Numbered from the stretch's first letter, positions 25,909 to 34,963 are shown. The stretch is 61,451 nucleotides of DNA from an uncultured Prevotellaceae bacterium (GCA_937900485.1 CALCEL010000068.1:1-61451), one strand, 5' to 3'. The notes: a model not told the origin generated them from the letters alone. A program made the numbers and translations.

Positions 25909-27564
25909 ATGAGCACAAACATATTTATGAATAAAATACAGATTGTAGGCACCATGCTTGTGGCACTGACATTGTTGTGCTTGGGAGCCTGCTATGAAGA
26001 CAAGGGCAATTATGATTACAATGTACTTGACAAGGTGAGTATTGATACGGTTGGTACTGGTATGTTGTCAGAATATGCTTTGATGAGATTCGACACACTA
26101 GAACTGAATCCGGAAGTTTTGTTCAATGGACGGAAGGTGTCGGATGGAGCAGACGCTCCGCTCAATTATCTGTGGACCATCTATAGTGCAGTATCGGGTT
26201 CGGGGGCAAATGCCGTTATTGATACTATTGGTAATGCTCGATGTCTTAAGGCTGAAATTAACAGAACAGGCGGAAACTATTATGTACAGCTTGTTGTGAC
26301 CAATCGCAATGATAAAATCCGTCAGTTCATGCGTATCCCAGTTTCGGTTAGTGAGGTGTTTGATGGTGGTTGGATGGTGTTCTATGAACGGAACGATATA
26401 CCTGGTACATCAGACTTGGCACTGATATACAATCCGTGGACTAAGCTTCATGCCAATTATAATCGCTACTATACAAATGTATATGAGACGACTAATGGTA
26501 CTCCGCTCGAAGGAAAGCCTATACGCTGTCTCGATATTGCTGTTTCACTGGCTTCAGGCAATAACTACGTTGGACTTTGTACTGATCGAACTTTGGTTGG
26601 CGTCAGTGAGAATGGAATCGAAAAAGCTATGACATTTGCTGACTTTTTCCATAATGTACCTTCTACAGAGTCGCCTACGTGGTACGGTGAACATGGTGCA
26701 GGCGTGATGTCTGGACAGAATTCTGAGATTGTCATCAACGATAATAAAGTATATACAAATACATATTCGTTTAGTAACACCGAGGGACGTACCACTCGTT
26801 TTGGTGTGGCAAAGTTTGCGAATGGTGAAATTGGTACATTGGCACCTTGGAATGCAGAACTGCCAAATACGCTCAACTATGGAGTAGTGGTTTATGACCA
26901 AACATATCATAAGTTTCGCTATGCAGCTTACAATGATGCCAGACTTCAGGAATTTGGTGAGCAGGATGCCAACGTAACAGCCTTTGATGTGAACAATACT
27001 GGTATGAATTTCGTTATGGCAGACTGGGGACGTGGCATTAGTCAAGGCATGAATATACGTCCTTATGATTACATTGTAATGTCAAAGGGGAATGAACGCT
27101 ACCTTGCTGTTACAAATTTTGCAAGCACAACACCGGAATCAACAAATATAGGTGTTGGACTATATGCTCTCAATGACTTGTGCCCTGATATTCTCAACAT
27201 ATCATCTTTTGCGGCAAGTCATGTAGGCAGCTTCGTGTACTATTCTGCAGGCCACCGTCTCTATGACTTTGCCTACGACAGCAATCAGCCAGCCATTGTA
27301 GCATGGGAAGCCCCATCGGCAGACGAGACTATTACCTGTGTCAGGATTATGAAGTACTACCACGGCACTGTCTATGGCTATGGGCTTGTGCCACGTGCTG
27401 ACAATTTGGTTCATATAGCAACGTGGAACGAGACAACGCATGAAGGTAAAGTGTATCAGTATCTCATCAATCCTGCCAGTGGATTGCTTAAGATGGATTC
27501 TCACTATGAGTACAGTATTCCTGGATGTGTGAAGGACATGGCATGGAAGTTCTCTATGCAGTAG
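25909..27564 (+). CDS. PKD-like family lipoprotein
   Basis: 551 residues. The lipobox Cys lies in LLCLGACYEDKGNYDYN, and CYEDKGNYDY is a distinctive start of the PKD-like lipoproteins linked to DUF4843. An immunoglobulin/PKD-like part (about 60-165, PLNYLWTIYSAV) is followed by a C-terminal region that looks like a beta propeller. The start could also be the ATG at 25927, giving a shorter signal peptide. It is the fourth gene of the SusCD operon and probably part of the same surface complex. Confidence 0.75.
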   Translation: MSTNIFMNKIQIVGTMLVALTLLCLGACYEDKGNYDYNVLDKVSIDTVGTGMLSEYALMRFDTLELNPEVLFNGRKVSDGADAPLNYLWTIYSAVSGSGANAVIDTIGNARCLKAEINRTGGNYYVQLVVTNRNDKIRQFMRIPVSVSEVFDGGWMVFYERNDIPGTSDLALIYNPWTKLHANYNRYYTNVYETTNGTPLEGKPIRCLDIAVSLASGNNYVGLCTDRTLVGVSENGIEKAMTFADFFHNVPSTESPTWYGEHGAGVMSGQNSEIVINDNKVYTNTYSFSNTEGRTTRFGVAKFANGEIGTLAPWNAELPNTLNYGVVVYDQTYHKFRYAAYNDARLQEFGEQDANVTAFDVNNTGMNFVMADWGRGISQGMNIRPYDYIVMSKGNERYLAVTNFASTTPESTNIGVGLYALNDLCPDILNISSFAASHVGSFVYYSAGHRLYDFAYDSNQPAIVAWEAPSADETITCVRIMKYYHGTVYGYGLVPRADNLVHIATWNETTHEGKVYQYLINPASGLLKMDSHYEYSIPGCVKDMAWKFSMQ

Positions 27565-27653
27565 AACAATAAACATAATGTAGTAAAAAAGGATAGAATT
27601 TGATGTCTATCGTTTATTTCAAAACAAATACAAAAATAAAAACAACCATAATT

Positions 27654-28811
27654 ATGAAAAGAATCATTACAATTGCAATGTCATTAGTGACATTTATGAC
27701 TGCTTTTGCTCAAGGCATAGCTTTCGAACCAGAGGGGACAACACTTGAGCAAGCTGCTGTAAAGGCAAAGGCAGAGAACAAGATGATATTTCTAGACTGC
27801 TTTACCACATGGTGCGGACCTTGCCGCATGATGGCTCGTACTGTGTTTACAGAGGAAAAGGTGGGGGCAGCAATGAATCCAAAGTTCGTGAGCGTGAAGA
27901 TAGATATGGAGAGTGCATACGGAGCACCGCTTGCCAAGAAATTGCAGGTGTCAGCTTACCCTACGTTCGTTATTTTTAACGCAGACCTCCAGGAAGTAGA
28001 ACGTTTCCTCGGCGGAAGTCAAGCTGACGAGTTCCTTAAGAAGGTGGAGGAAAAAGGACGTGATAATTCGTCCGCTGCGCTCAAGAGCCGTTGGGATGCT
28101 GGTGATAGAGACCCACAGTTCCTTCTTACTTATCTTAAGACTCTTACAGCTACGTATAAAACTCAAGATGCAAATGATGTGGCTGAAGCTATTCTCGATG
28201 GCAAGGAAGCTACATTTACCAGCGATAGCACACTTCGACGCATTTTCCTCTCAAACATCACGAACCCATTTGCTAAGTCATTCGTTTATACAGCGAAGCA
28301 TCCGGATGAATTGGCTGTTAAGATTGGTGAACGTGGAGTGGAAGGTAAAGTGAACAGCGTGTTGGCAGGATATCAACAGCGTCTCATTATAGAAAAGGAT
28401 GGGAAAGCGAGTCTCGACCAAACTCAATTTGATGCTTTTCTTGCACTTCTGAGCGAACTTAAGAGCAAGGAGGCAGACCACTATCGCCTCAGTACGCTCA
28501 TAACACTTGCAGAGAAGCAGAAGGACTATAAAGCTTATATAAAATACATCAAGGAGTATCTTGCAAACAAGTCGCTTGATGCTTCTGACATGCAGTTGGC
28601 TCAGTGGACGAAGTTATTCTCTACTCCTGATGCCGATCCTAAGCAGAAGGCCGAGATTAAGAAAATTCTCAAGGCTCGCATAGCAGACATTGAGTCGGGA
28701 AAGCGTCAGCCACAGACACAGGTGGGCAATATGAAACTCTCACGTCCTACCGATGACCTCTTGCGCATGATTGTGGATGCTCTCGATGGCAAGATGCCAC
28801 AGCAGCACTAA
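27654..28811 (+). CDS. Secreted thioredoxin-family protein
   Basis: 385 residues from the ATG at 27654, which starts a signal peptide (MKRIITIAMSLVTFMTAFAQ). A thioredoxin fold occupies about residues 30-135, with the active site TTWCGPCRMM (C54, C57) and the cis-proline loop SAYPTFVIF. The remaining 250 residues are helical and lack a named domain. It likely reduces or isomerises disulfides in the periplasm, perhaps in the lipoproteins of its own operon or in an imported protein. It ends the operon, and a terminator lies 71 bases downstream. Confidence 0.8.
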   Translation: MKRIITIAMSLVTFMTAFAQGIAFEPEGTTLEQAAVKAKAENKMIFLDCFTTWCGPCRMMARTVFTEEKVGAAMNPKFVSVKIDMESAYGAPLAKKLQVSAYPTFVIFNADLQEVERFLGGSQADEFLKKVEEKGRDNSSAALKSRWDAGDRDPQFLLTYLKTLTATYKTQDANDVAEAILDGKEATFTSDSTLRRIFLSNITNPFAKSFVYTAKHPDELAVKIGERGVEGKVNSVLAGYQQRLIIEKDGKASLDQTQFDAFLALLSELKSKEADHYRLSTLITLAEKQKDYKAYIKYIKEYLANKSLDASDMQLAQWTKLFSTPDADPKQKAEIKKILKARIADIESGKRQPQTQVGNMKLSRPTDDLLRMIVDALDGKMPQQH

Positions 28812-28882
28812 TGACATGGATGGTGCTAATTAAGACAATGGTCGTACACATTTAGATTCCTAACTTTGTATTAGGTGTTTAG

Positions 28883-28923
28883 CGAACAGAACAATTTTGT
28901 GGATAATTGTTCTGTTCGTTTTT
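28883..28923 (+). terminator. Terminator of the SusCD operon
   Basis: Perfect 14-bp arms (28883-28896 and 28905-28918) with an 8-base loop, followed by five T residues. Confidence 0.9.
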
Positions 28924-29163
28924 GTGTTTTGCTCTCTTATTGTTTTCTTCCATTTTTGAGTAAAAGGATAAGCGTGATGTGAGAAGTCTTTTTTGTTTTT
29001 TCTTGGCTAATTGAAACGCAATCTGTATTTCTGCGAATGAAATGGCATAATAATAAACGCAAATATTGAAGAATTGGTGCGTAATTGTTATTGGGTTTGG
29101 ACATCCAATTATAATAACACAAATGTAGCTGGCCATATAGTATATAAAGCTTTGTCATCATAA
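28924..29163. other. AT-rich gene-free stretch
   Basis: Between the operon terminator and the relic described next. Frames are short and low-complexity; nothing recognisable. Confidence 0.5.
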
Positions 29164-29430
29164 GATAAGAATAAGGTTGTCAATAATGGACAGGATGCTT
29201 CTGATGAATACAATCTTTCGGTGCCTCACATTTTCATGCCTGCCGCAGGTTATCATGAAGGTGCTTCGTTTGCCAAAAGTAATACACAAGGATATTACTG
29301 GACAGCTTCACAATATACTAGTAGTAGAGTTAATGAGGCTTGGTTCACATATTTCTATGCGAGGGGATTTAGCTATGAAGTATGTGGCGGACGTTATGCA
29401 GGATATAGTATCAGGGCAGTGTGTGAGTAA
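29164..29430 (+). pseudogene. Relic of a FISUMP/DUF1566-type secreted protein (C-terminal end only)
   Basis: An open frame of 88 codons without a proper start (a stop precedes it at 29161) ends in GYYWTASQYTSS, then FYARGFSYEVC and YSIRAVCE. This is how the C-terminal lectin-like domain of major-paralogous/DUF1566-type surface proteins ends, where WTAT/S and SVRPVC are conserved. The signal peptide and most of the protein are missing, so it is a 5'-deleted remnant. Confidence 0.6.
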
Positions 29431-29463
29431 AGTTTTTACTTTCTCGAACATATTAATGGTATA

Positions 29464-29507
29464 GAAAAAAGCAATGACGCTTCGTATTGTGTTACGGAGC
29501 GTCATTG
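29464..29507 (-). terminator. Terminator of the secreted-protein gene
   Basis: Arms 29472-29481 and 29498-29507 are perfect complements and extend inward with wobble pairs. Read on the minus strand the hairpin is followed by six T residues (29464-29469), fitting the end of the minus-strand gene at 29559. Confidence 0.8.
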
Positions 29508-29558
29508 TGTTATTTGTTAAGTCGCAGTGTTGAGCGAACTTGTTATTTTAATTCTAAC

Positions 29559-31172
29559 TTATTTGATTACCTTGCGAGTTGTTCCGTCTGAAAGGCGAAT
29601 AATGTTGATACCCTTGATTGCAGAACTGCCAATGTTGATTCCGTTTGTGTTGTAAACGTCAACAACCTTGTTTGTTGTCTTTACAGACTCAACAGCTGTA
29701 GCCTTAGAGTATTCAAGTGTGGCACTCTCTTTAGCAAGTTCTTCTGTAGCATTGAATACAGCGGTGATGATAGTTGCCTGTGAGAGCGTGAGCACGAATG
29801 TTGGTGTACTATCAGCATTGGCTTGCTCGCCATGAAGAGTAGCATTGTAGTAAACAGTCATTGTGCCCATAGAGATAGAAACCTGTACTGGCTCGTCTGT
29901 TGTGTAAACGATAGTTCCGTTTTCTTCACGTACATTTACAGGAATTGTAAGGTTCTCGATAGTTATTTGAGGAACTGCTACGTTGAATCCTGAGAATGTT
30001 ACGTTAGCCTTACCCTCTGCGTCAGGTGTGGATATAGTAACAGTCTGTGCTGATGTTGCGATTCCTGCAACAGGCACGCCTGGCTGTGCTGGTATTGAAG
30101 TGCCAACGGCTACGAAAACTTCGTATTGTTTGTCTGTATTCTTGAGAGCAGCGTAAGCTTCCTGACTGACGAAATGGAGGGTTGCATTTATGAGTACATA
30201 CTTTTTGTTTGCTATGACTACGAAGCTTGCCTTGTAGTCTTGTCCTTCGTTCACACGGTATGAACGTGTGTATTTTGTTATTGTTCCATCACCATTGTCC
30301 CAATCCCAAACCACATAGTTGTATGAAGTCTGTGGAGCACGTCTGCTGGCACCGAATGTGGAACCGCCTATGGAACCACTGTCGTCCTCTGAATATTCCT
30401 TCCAGTAATCGTAGAAATAGTAGTAAATTGAGTCTGCCTTATTGCTTATCTTGATGCTGTAAACAGCTGGATAAGCATTATGGCCAGCTATTCTGTCGTA
30501 ACCACCTGAATAAATTGTGTATTCACCGTCAGCATCACGCCATCCATCGTACCACTCTTCGCCGAAATATTTATTGTAGGAACCATTCTTATTGAGGCCA
30601 TATATGGTAAGCTCGGCTATTGACTTTGCTCCAAGAGCGTTGAGCACTTCTGTAGTGTCAATAACAGAAAATGTGAGTTCTGTATTTTGATCAATGATAG
30701 TGAGTGCCTGTGAAGCTTCCACATTGATGGTTTTAACGAGCTCTGGACCTTGCAGTGTGAAGCTTATGGAGTATGAGTCCGTGTTGCGTGCAATAGTGTC
30801 GGCAGAGTAGGTCGCAAGGTTGACATTTGTAAGAACAGACTGTTTTGTGACAATTTTATATTTGTGACCTTCCACGAATGGATAATTGAATGTCACAGCT
30901 GTACTGCTCTGTGATGTTGCTGTTGCTGCAATTGCCTCTGTGGCATCATCGATATAGAGGTCGTAGTCAATTCCGATGATGTGGAGGAAAGTAAGTCCAT
31001 ATTCATTTGGATTAGTGTATGTGAGTACTATGCCATCGGCGTTCAGTTCATCAATGTCGTTGAACACCTTGTCATTCTCAATGTTCCAAGATGCCGTACC
31101 CCATTCGAATGTTTGTGCGTTAAGCCCTAATGCAATCATAAGGGCAGAAAATATAAGTAATAGTTTTCTCAT
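29559..31172 (-). CDS. Large secreted protein with sorting-type C-terminus, function unknown
   Basis: 537 residues. A signal peptide (LLLIFSALMIALGLNAQ) is followed by a beta-rich body. The middle (about 200-260: GEEWYDGWRDADGEYTIYSG) resembles DUF4859-type domains, but weakly. The end, VVDVYNTNGINIGSSAIKGI followed by NIIRLSDGTTRKVIK, fits the type A C-terminal signal used for type IX secretion in Bacteroidetes, so it may be exported to the surface. It stands alone on the minus strand inside the 12.4-kb repeat-bounded block. A -7-like TACTTTTG lies at 31256-31263 upstream. Confidence 0.7.
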   Translation of the reverse strand: MRKLLLIFSALMIALGLNAQTFEWGTASWNIENDKVFNDIDELNADGIVLTYTNPNEYGLTFLHIIGIDYDLYIDDATEAIAATATSQSSTAVTFNYPFVEGHKYKIVTKQSVLTNVNLATYSADTIARNTDSYSISFTLQGPELVKTINVEASQALTIIDQNTELTFSVIDTTEVLNALGAKSIAELTIYGLNKNGSYNKYFGEEWYDGWRDADGEYTIYSGGYDRIAGHNAYPAVYSIKISNKADSIYYYFYDYWKEYSEDDSGSIGGSTFGASRRAPQTSYNYVVWDWDNGDGTITKYTRSYRVNEGQDYKASFVVIANKKYVLINATLHFVSQEAYAALKNTDKQYEVFVAVGTSIPAQPGVPVAGIATSAQTVTISTPDAEGKANVTFSGFNVAVPQITIENLTIPVNVREENGTIVYTTDEPVQVSISMGTMTVYYNATLHGEQANADSTPTFVLTLSQATIITAVFNATEELAKESATLEYSKATAVESVKTTNKVVDVYNTNGINIGSSAIKGINIIRLSDGTTRKVIK

Positions 31173-31255
31173 GTCTACTTCTTTTGAATAGTTTTGTTTA
31201 TTTTATGTTTGTAATCCCGTTAATCTTTTATAATTGTTTGTGTCAAAAATTTCTG

Positions 31256-31263
31256 CAAAAGTA
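31256..31263 (-). promoter_or_regulatory. -7 element of the secreted-protein gene
   Basis: On the minus strand this reads TACTTTTG, a full TAnnTTTG match, about 84 bases before the start codon. The -33 position has TTTC rather than TTTG. Confidence 0.4.
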
Positions 31264-31333
31264 AGTGTTTTGTTTGTGATGCGAAATACCACAATCGTTG
31301 TACTGCGCATCGCGTATATATGGTATGTGATTT

Positions 31334-31373
31334 TTCGTTTTCTTTTTGTTGCACAGTTTGTTTTTGCGATTAT
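31334..31373 (-). repeat. Right copy of the perfect 40-bp inverted repeat
   Basis: Exact reverse complement of 18913-18952. It lies between the secreted-protein promoter region and the rnhA terminator. Confidence 0.92.
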
Positions 31374-31395
31374 GTGACAATCTTGTGACAGAGAC

Positions 31396-31435
31396 AAAGA
31401 GAGCCCGGGACGGATATACGTCCCGGGCTCTCTTT
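31396..31435 (-). terminator. Terminator of the argS-rnhA operon
   Basis: A perfect 17-bp stem (31396-31412 with 31419-31435) with a 6-base loop, GC-rich core CCCGGGACG. It lies 19 bases past the rnhA stop. The T-run is short on either strand. Confidence 0.85.
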
Positions 31436-31454
31436 ATGTCCGGATTATCAATCG

Positions 31455-32153
31455 TCATTTCCTTCCGAAGTCAGCGGGTATCTCGCCCCATTTGTCCGTC
31501 GGCCATTTGATGACAGGATTCTTATACTTGTTTTCCCTGAGCCATTTCTCCGCTCTCTCTATAATCAGAAAGAGTTGCTCAGTCTTCTCGTTCCTCTCAA
31601 GCTTGGTCTTACACTTCCTCTTCCTCACCCAGAGCTGAGCGTTCACGCTGTCAGAATAGATGGGAGCGTCTGTAAGTCCATGTTTGTTCAGAAGAGCCAA
31701 TCCGTGTACTATTGCGAGGAACTCGCCGATGTTGTTGGTGCCGTAGACCGGTCCGAAATGAAACAACTCCTTGCCGGTTCGCAGGTACAACCCTCTGTAT
31801 TCCATCATACCTGGGTTGCCGCTGCATGCTGCGTCCACCACCAGAGAGTCTTTTATTGCCTCCTCAGGTAGCGTGTAGGCAGGTATTGCCGTTTTGTCCG
31901 GTGTGTTGTCCTGTGTTGCCTCTCGTCGTTTGTCCGACGAGACGCCTGCCATGTTGTCGGGAGCCTTGTCTCGTTCTTGCTCCTTCCATTTCTCATATCC
32001 CATGGCATAAGCCGCCTCAGCCTCGTTCTCGGTGCTGAAGGCCTTATACTTAGCGTAGGAATATCCATGCACGGCTTCCTTACACGCTTCCCAGCTGGTG
32101 TACACACCATCATCGACGCCGTCCCATACGACGTAAAACTTCTGTTTAGGCAT
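31455..32153 (-). CDS. rnhA: Ribonuclease H with N-terminal viroplasmin domain
   Basis: 232 residues. Residues 1-48 (KFYVVWDGVDDGVYTSWEAC, then SYAKYKAFSTENEA) are the viroplasmin/RNase H1 hybrid-binding domain; after a charged linker the catalytic domain starts at about 103 with VVDAACSGNPG. Catalytic acids are D107, E144 (NIGEFLAIV) and D168 (YSDSVNA), with a fourth Asp near the C-terminus. It removes RNA from RNA:DNA hybrids. One base separates it from the argS stop, so both are probably transcribed together. SGNPG replaces the more common GNPGP motif. Confidence 0.88.
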   Translation of the reverse strand: MPKQKFYVVWDGVDDGVYTSWEACKEAVHGYSYAKYKAFSTENEAEAAYAMGYEKWKEQERDKAPDNMAGVSSDKRREATQDNTPDKTAIPAYTLPEEAIKDSLVVDAACSGNPGMMEYRGLYLRTGKELFHFGPVYGTNNIGEFLAIVHGLALLNKHGLTDAPIYSDSVNAQLWVRKRKCKTKLERNEKTEQLFLIIERAEKWLRENKYKNPVIKWPTDKWGEIPADFGRK

Positions 32154-32154
32154 A

Positions 32155-33975
32155 TCACATCCTCTCAGGCATCTCGATACCGAGAAGACCCATACCCAGG
32201 CTGACTACCTTTGCTACGGTCTTGGCGAGCGTCAGTCTGAACAGCTTCTTGTTAACATCCGTCTCACCGAGAATAGTGAAGTCGTGGTAGAACTGATTGA
32301 ATTCCTTTGTCAGCTCATAGCAGTAGTTACAGATACCTGAAGGGCTGTAGTCGGTGCCAGCCTGACGTACGGCGGCCGTGAAGGCGTTGAGTTTCTGGAT
32401 CAGCTCCGTCTCCTTGACAGATATCTCCGTGTTTGGTGACAGGCTGTCAGGGATGACGATGTTCTGCTCAGCGGCCTTACGCATGATACTCTGTATTCTC
32501 GCGTAAGTGTACTGGATGAATGGTCCTGTGTTACCGTTGAAGTCGATACTCTCCTCAGGGTTGAACAGCATATTCTTGCGGGCGTCCACCTTCAGGATGA
32601 AATACTTCAAAGCGCCGAGTCCCACTTTTCTCGCCACTTCCTTAGCGTCTTCCTCCGACATGTCCGCTTTCTTCAGCTTGTCGGCGCTGGCCGTGTATGC
32701 ATCGTTGATCATAGAGGCCATGAGGTCGTCGGCGTCCACCACTGTGCCCTCTCTTGACTTCATCTTGCCGTTAGGGAGCTCCACCATTCCGTAGGAGAAG
32801 TGTACGAGGTCCTTACCCCACTTGAATCCGAGTTTGTCGAGCAGTATTGACAAAACCTGGAAGTGGTAGTTCTGCTCGTTGCCGACAACGTATATCATCT
32901 TGTCGATAGGGTAGTCTTGGAAGCGCAGCTTAGCCGTGCCGATGTCCTGTGTCATGTACACTGACGTGCCGTCGGAACGTAGCAGCAGCTTCTCGTCGAG
33001 ACCCTCAGCCTCGAGGTTAGCCCATACGGAGTTATCCTCGCGGCGGTAGAAGAATCCCTTCTCAAGACCTTCCATCACCTTTTCCTTACCCTCGAGGTAA
33101 GTCTCTGACTCATAGTAGATCTTGTCAAAGCTTACTCCCATCATCTTATATGTCTCGTCGAAGCCGGCGTAAACCCATTCGTTCATCTTACGCCACAAAG
33201 CCCTGACCTCAGGGTCATTGTTTTCCCATTTCACGAGCATCTCGTGAGCTTCTTTGATGAGAGGAGCCTCTTGTTTAGCTTTCTCCTTCGCCTCATCCTC
33301 ACTCATACCCTCGCTGACGTACTTCTTAGCCAGCTCGTCGCACTCCGCCTTGTAGTGCTTGTCGAAAGCCACATAGTAGTCGCCGATGAGATGGTCACCC
33401 TTCTTGCCGGAGCTCTCAGGCGTCTCGCCGTTGCCGTATTTCAGCCATGCGAGCATGGACTTGCAGATGTGTATACCTCTGTCGTTGACGATGTTAGTCT
33501 TAACCACCTTGTTGCCGTTAGCCTCCACGATGCGCGCCAGAGCTGAGCCGAGCAGGTTATTTCTGACATGTCCGAGATGCAGAGGCTTGTTCGTGTTAGG
33601 TGAGCTGTACTCAATCATCACCAGCGGTGACTGTTCCGTCACAGGCTTGAAGCCGAACTTGTCGTCGGCGTTGATGTCGTTCAGCAGCTGTATCCACTGA
33701 GCGTCGCTGACAACGATGTTGAGGAATCCCTTAACCACGTTATACTTAGCTACCACGTCGGCGGCGTTGTTCTGGAGGTAAAGACCGATCTCCTCGCCCA
33801 CCTGCTCAGGCTTCTTGCGTGCCGCTTTGACGAATGGGAACACCACGACGGTGAGATGACCCTCAAACTCAGCCTTGGTCTTCTGCAGCTGAACCTGTGA
33901 GTCGTCCGCCTCGATGTTGTACAGAGACTTCACCGCCTCCTGTACTCCCTTAATGATTTTCTCTTCTATAGTCAT
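32155..33975 (-). CDS. argS: Arginyl-tRNA synthetase
   Basis: 606 residues, the normal bacterial size. It charges tRNA-Arg. Class I signature HLGH (133-136) within SSPNTNKPLHLGHVRNNLLG; the KMSK-like loop appears as GKMKSREGTVV; the N-terminal additional domain (FPFVKAARKKPEQVGEEI) and the anticodon-binding C-terminal domain ending GLLGIEMPERM are complete. It lies three bases after the FKBP gene upstream on the same strand and just before rnhA. Confidence 0.97.
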   Translation of the reverse strand: MTIEEKIIKGVQEAVKSLYNIEADDSQVQLQKTKAEFEGHLTVVVFPFVKAARKKPEQVGEEIGLYLQNNAADVVAKYNVVKGFLNIVVSDAQWIQLLNDINADDKFGFKPVTEQSPLVMIEYSSPNTNKPLHLGHVRNNLLGSALARIVEANGNKVVKTNIVNDRGIHICKSMLAWLKYGNGETPESSGKKGDHLIGDYYVAFDKHYKAECDELAKKYVSEGMSEDEAKEKAKQEAPLIKEAHEMLVKWENNDPEVRALWRKMNEWVYAGFDETYKMMGVSFDKIYYESETYLEGKEKVMEGLEKGFFYRREDNSVWANLEAEGLDEKLLLRSDGTSVYMTQDIGTAKLRFQDYPIDKMIYVVGNEQNYHFQVLSILLDKLGFKWGKDLVHFSYGMVELPNGKMKSREGTVVDADDLMASMINDAYTASADKLKKADMSEEDAKEVARKVGLGALKYFILKVDARKNMLFNPEESIDFNGNTGPFIQYTYARIQSIMRKAAEQNIVIPDSLSPNTEISVKETELIQKLNAFTAAVRQAGTDYSPSGICNYCYELTKEFNQFYHDFTILGETDVNKKLFRLTLAKTVAKVVSLGMGLLGIEMPERM

Positions 33976-33978
33976 TGT

Positions 33979-34587
33979 TTATAAGACTTTTATAAGTTCG
34001 ACATCAAAGACGAGAGTAGAGAATGGTGGGATGAGCTCGCCTGCTCCTCCCTCTCCGTAACCAAGGAGGTGAGGAATGTAGAAACGGTACTTAGAACCCT
34101 CAGACATGAGCTGTACGCCCTCTGTCCATCCTGCTATGACCTGCTGAAGTCCGAAGTCAGCCGGCTCGTTACGCTTATATGATGAGTCGAACACTGTGCC
34201 GTCAATCAGTCTGCCCTCGTAGTGGCAACGTACCTTGTCTGTGGCTTTAGGCTTCTTGCCGGTACCCTCTGTGAGCACCTCATACTGGAGACCGCTGGCT
34301 GTCGTTACGACGCCTGGCTTCTTGCCGTTCTCGTCGAGGAACTTCTTGCCTTCCTCCTTAGCAGCCTTGCCGGCTTCTTCTGCTACGGCTCTCTGCTGCT
34401 CCTCAAGTTTCTTGAAGAAGTCATTCAGCATAGCCTGTCCCTCAGTGTGTGTCATCTTCAGCTGAGCGTCGGACAGTACGTCCATTATTGACTGTGAGAA
34501 ATCCTCAATCTTAAGTGAGTCTTTCAGACCCATCTGTTTTAACTGCTGACCTATTCCAAGACCAAGAGCATAACTTAGTTTATCCAT
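33979..34587 (-). CDS. FKBP-type peptidyl-prolyl isomerase, cytoplasmic
   Basis: 202 residues from the ATG at 34587. The long upstream open frame is rejected because the FKBP N-terminal helix starts here (MDKLSYALGLGIGQQLKQMG) and homologues begin the same way. The N-terminal dimerisation domain (1-90, charged helix KKLEEQQRAVAEEAGKAAKE) is followed by the FKBP fold: YEGRLIDGTVFDSSYKRNEP, VIAGWTEGVQLMSEGSKYRF and a hydrophobic end STLVFDVELIKVL. There is no signal peptide. It catalyses proline isomerisation and acts as a chaperone. It is upstream of argS by three bases. Confidence 0.9.
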   Translation of the reverse strand: MDKLSYALGLGIGQQLKQMGLKDSLKIEDFSQSIMDVLSDAQLKMTHTEGQAMLNDFFKKLEEQQRAVAEEAGKAAKEEGKKFLDENGKKPGVVTTASGLQYEVLTEGTGKKPKATDKVRCHYEGRLIDGTVFDSSYKRNEPADFGLQQVIAGWTEGVQLMSEGSKYRFYIPHLLGYGEGGAGELIPPFSTLVFDVELIKVL

Positions 34588-34788
34588 TCTTTTCTTTATA
34601 TGTTTTATTGTGAAATTTACTGTTGACGTTACCCCGTCATGAGGTGTGTGACACCGCTTCTTGCCTCCCTTCATACCAATACTCAGCAAGGCTGTCGCCC
34701 GACAGACAAAAAAACACCCGGGTGAGCTGGCTGACTCGTCTGTCTCCGTCGCCGTGACAGTGTGGTGATGTGATTGTAAATTAGAGTG

Positions 34789-34796
34789 CAAAGTTA
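34789..34796 (-). promoter_or_regulatory. -7 element for the FKBP-argS-rnhA operon
   Basis: Reads TAACTTTG on the minus strand, a full consensus match; no clear TTTG at -33. Confidence 0.5.
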
Positions 34797-34817
34797 GAAA
34801 AAAATATTCATTACACC

Positions 34818-34847
34818 TTTATAATTAGCTAATTTGTCTTAACTTTG
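34818..34847 (+). promoter_or_regulatory. Promoter for thioesterase-dprA
   Basis: TTTA at 34818-34821, 18 bases, then TAACTTTG at 34840-34847. Start of transcription would be near 34854, about 110 bases before the thioesterase start. Confidence 0.5.
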
Positions 34848-34963
34848 CATCTGTATGTCTTCGCAGACCCTGAATTGGTGTGTTTGCCTCACGGTTCTTA
34901 AGAGCGGAGACTTATTTTTTTTGTCACATGCGAAGCACTGCCTCGCCAATCCGTAATAATCAG

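Larger units (their letters stand above)
34588..34963. other. Divergent intergenic region with two -7 elements
   Basis: TAACTTTG occurs on the minus strand at 34789-34796 and on the plus strand at 34840-34847, so the region carries back-to-back promoters for the FKBP-argS-rnhA and thioesterase-dprA operons. The minus-strand leader of about 195 bases contains a CCCGGG palindrome followed by a T-run near 34708-34721 and may be attenuated. Confidence 0.55.

Noticed and set aside
25184..25918. 244-codon ORF antisense to the DUF4843 gene
   Set aside because: Opposite a lipoprotein gene that has signal peptide and operon context; the antisense product has no domain.
34588..34791. N-terminal extension of the cytoplasmic FKBP by 68 codons
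   Set aside because: The extension covers the leader and promoter region and ends where the normal FKBP start lies; its composition is not protein-like.
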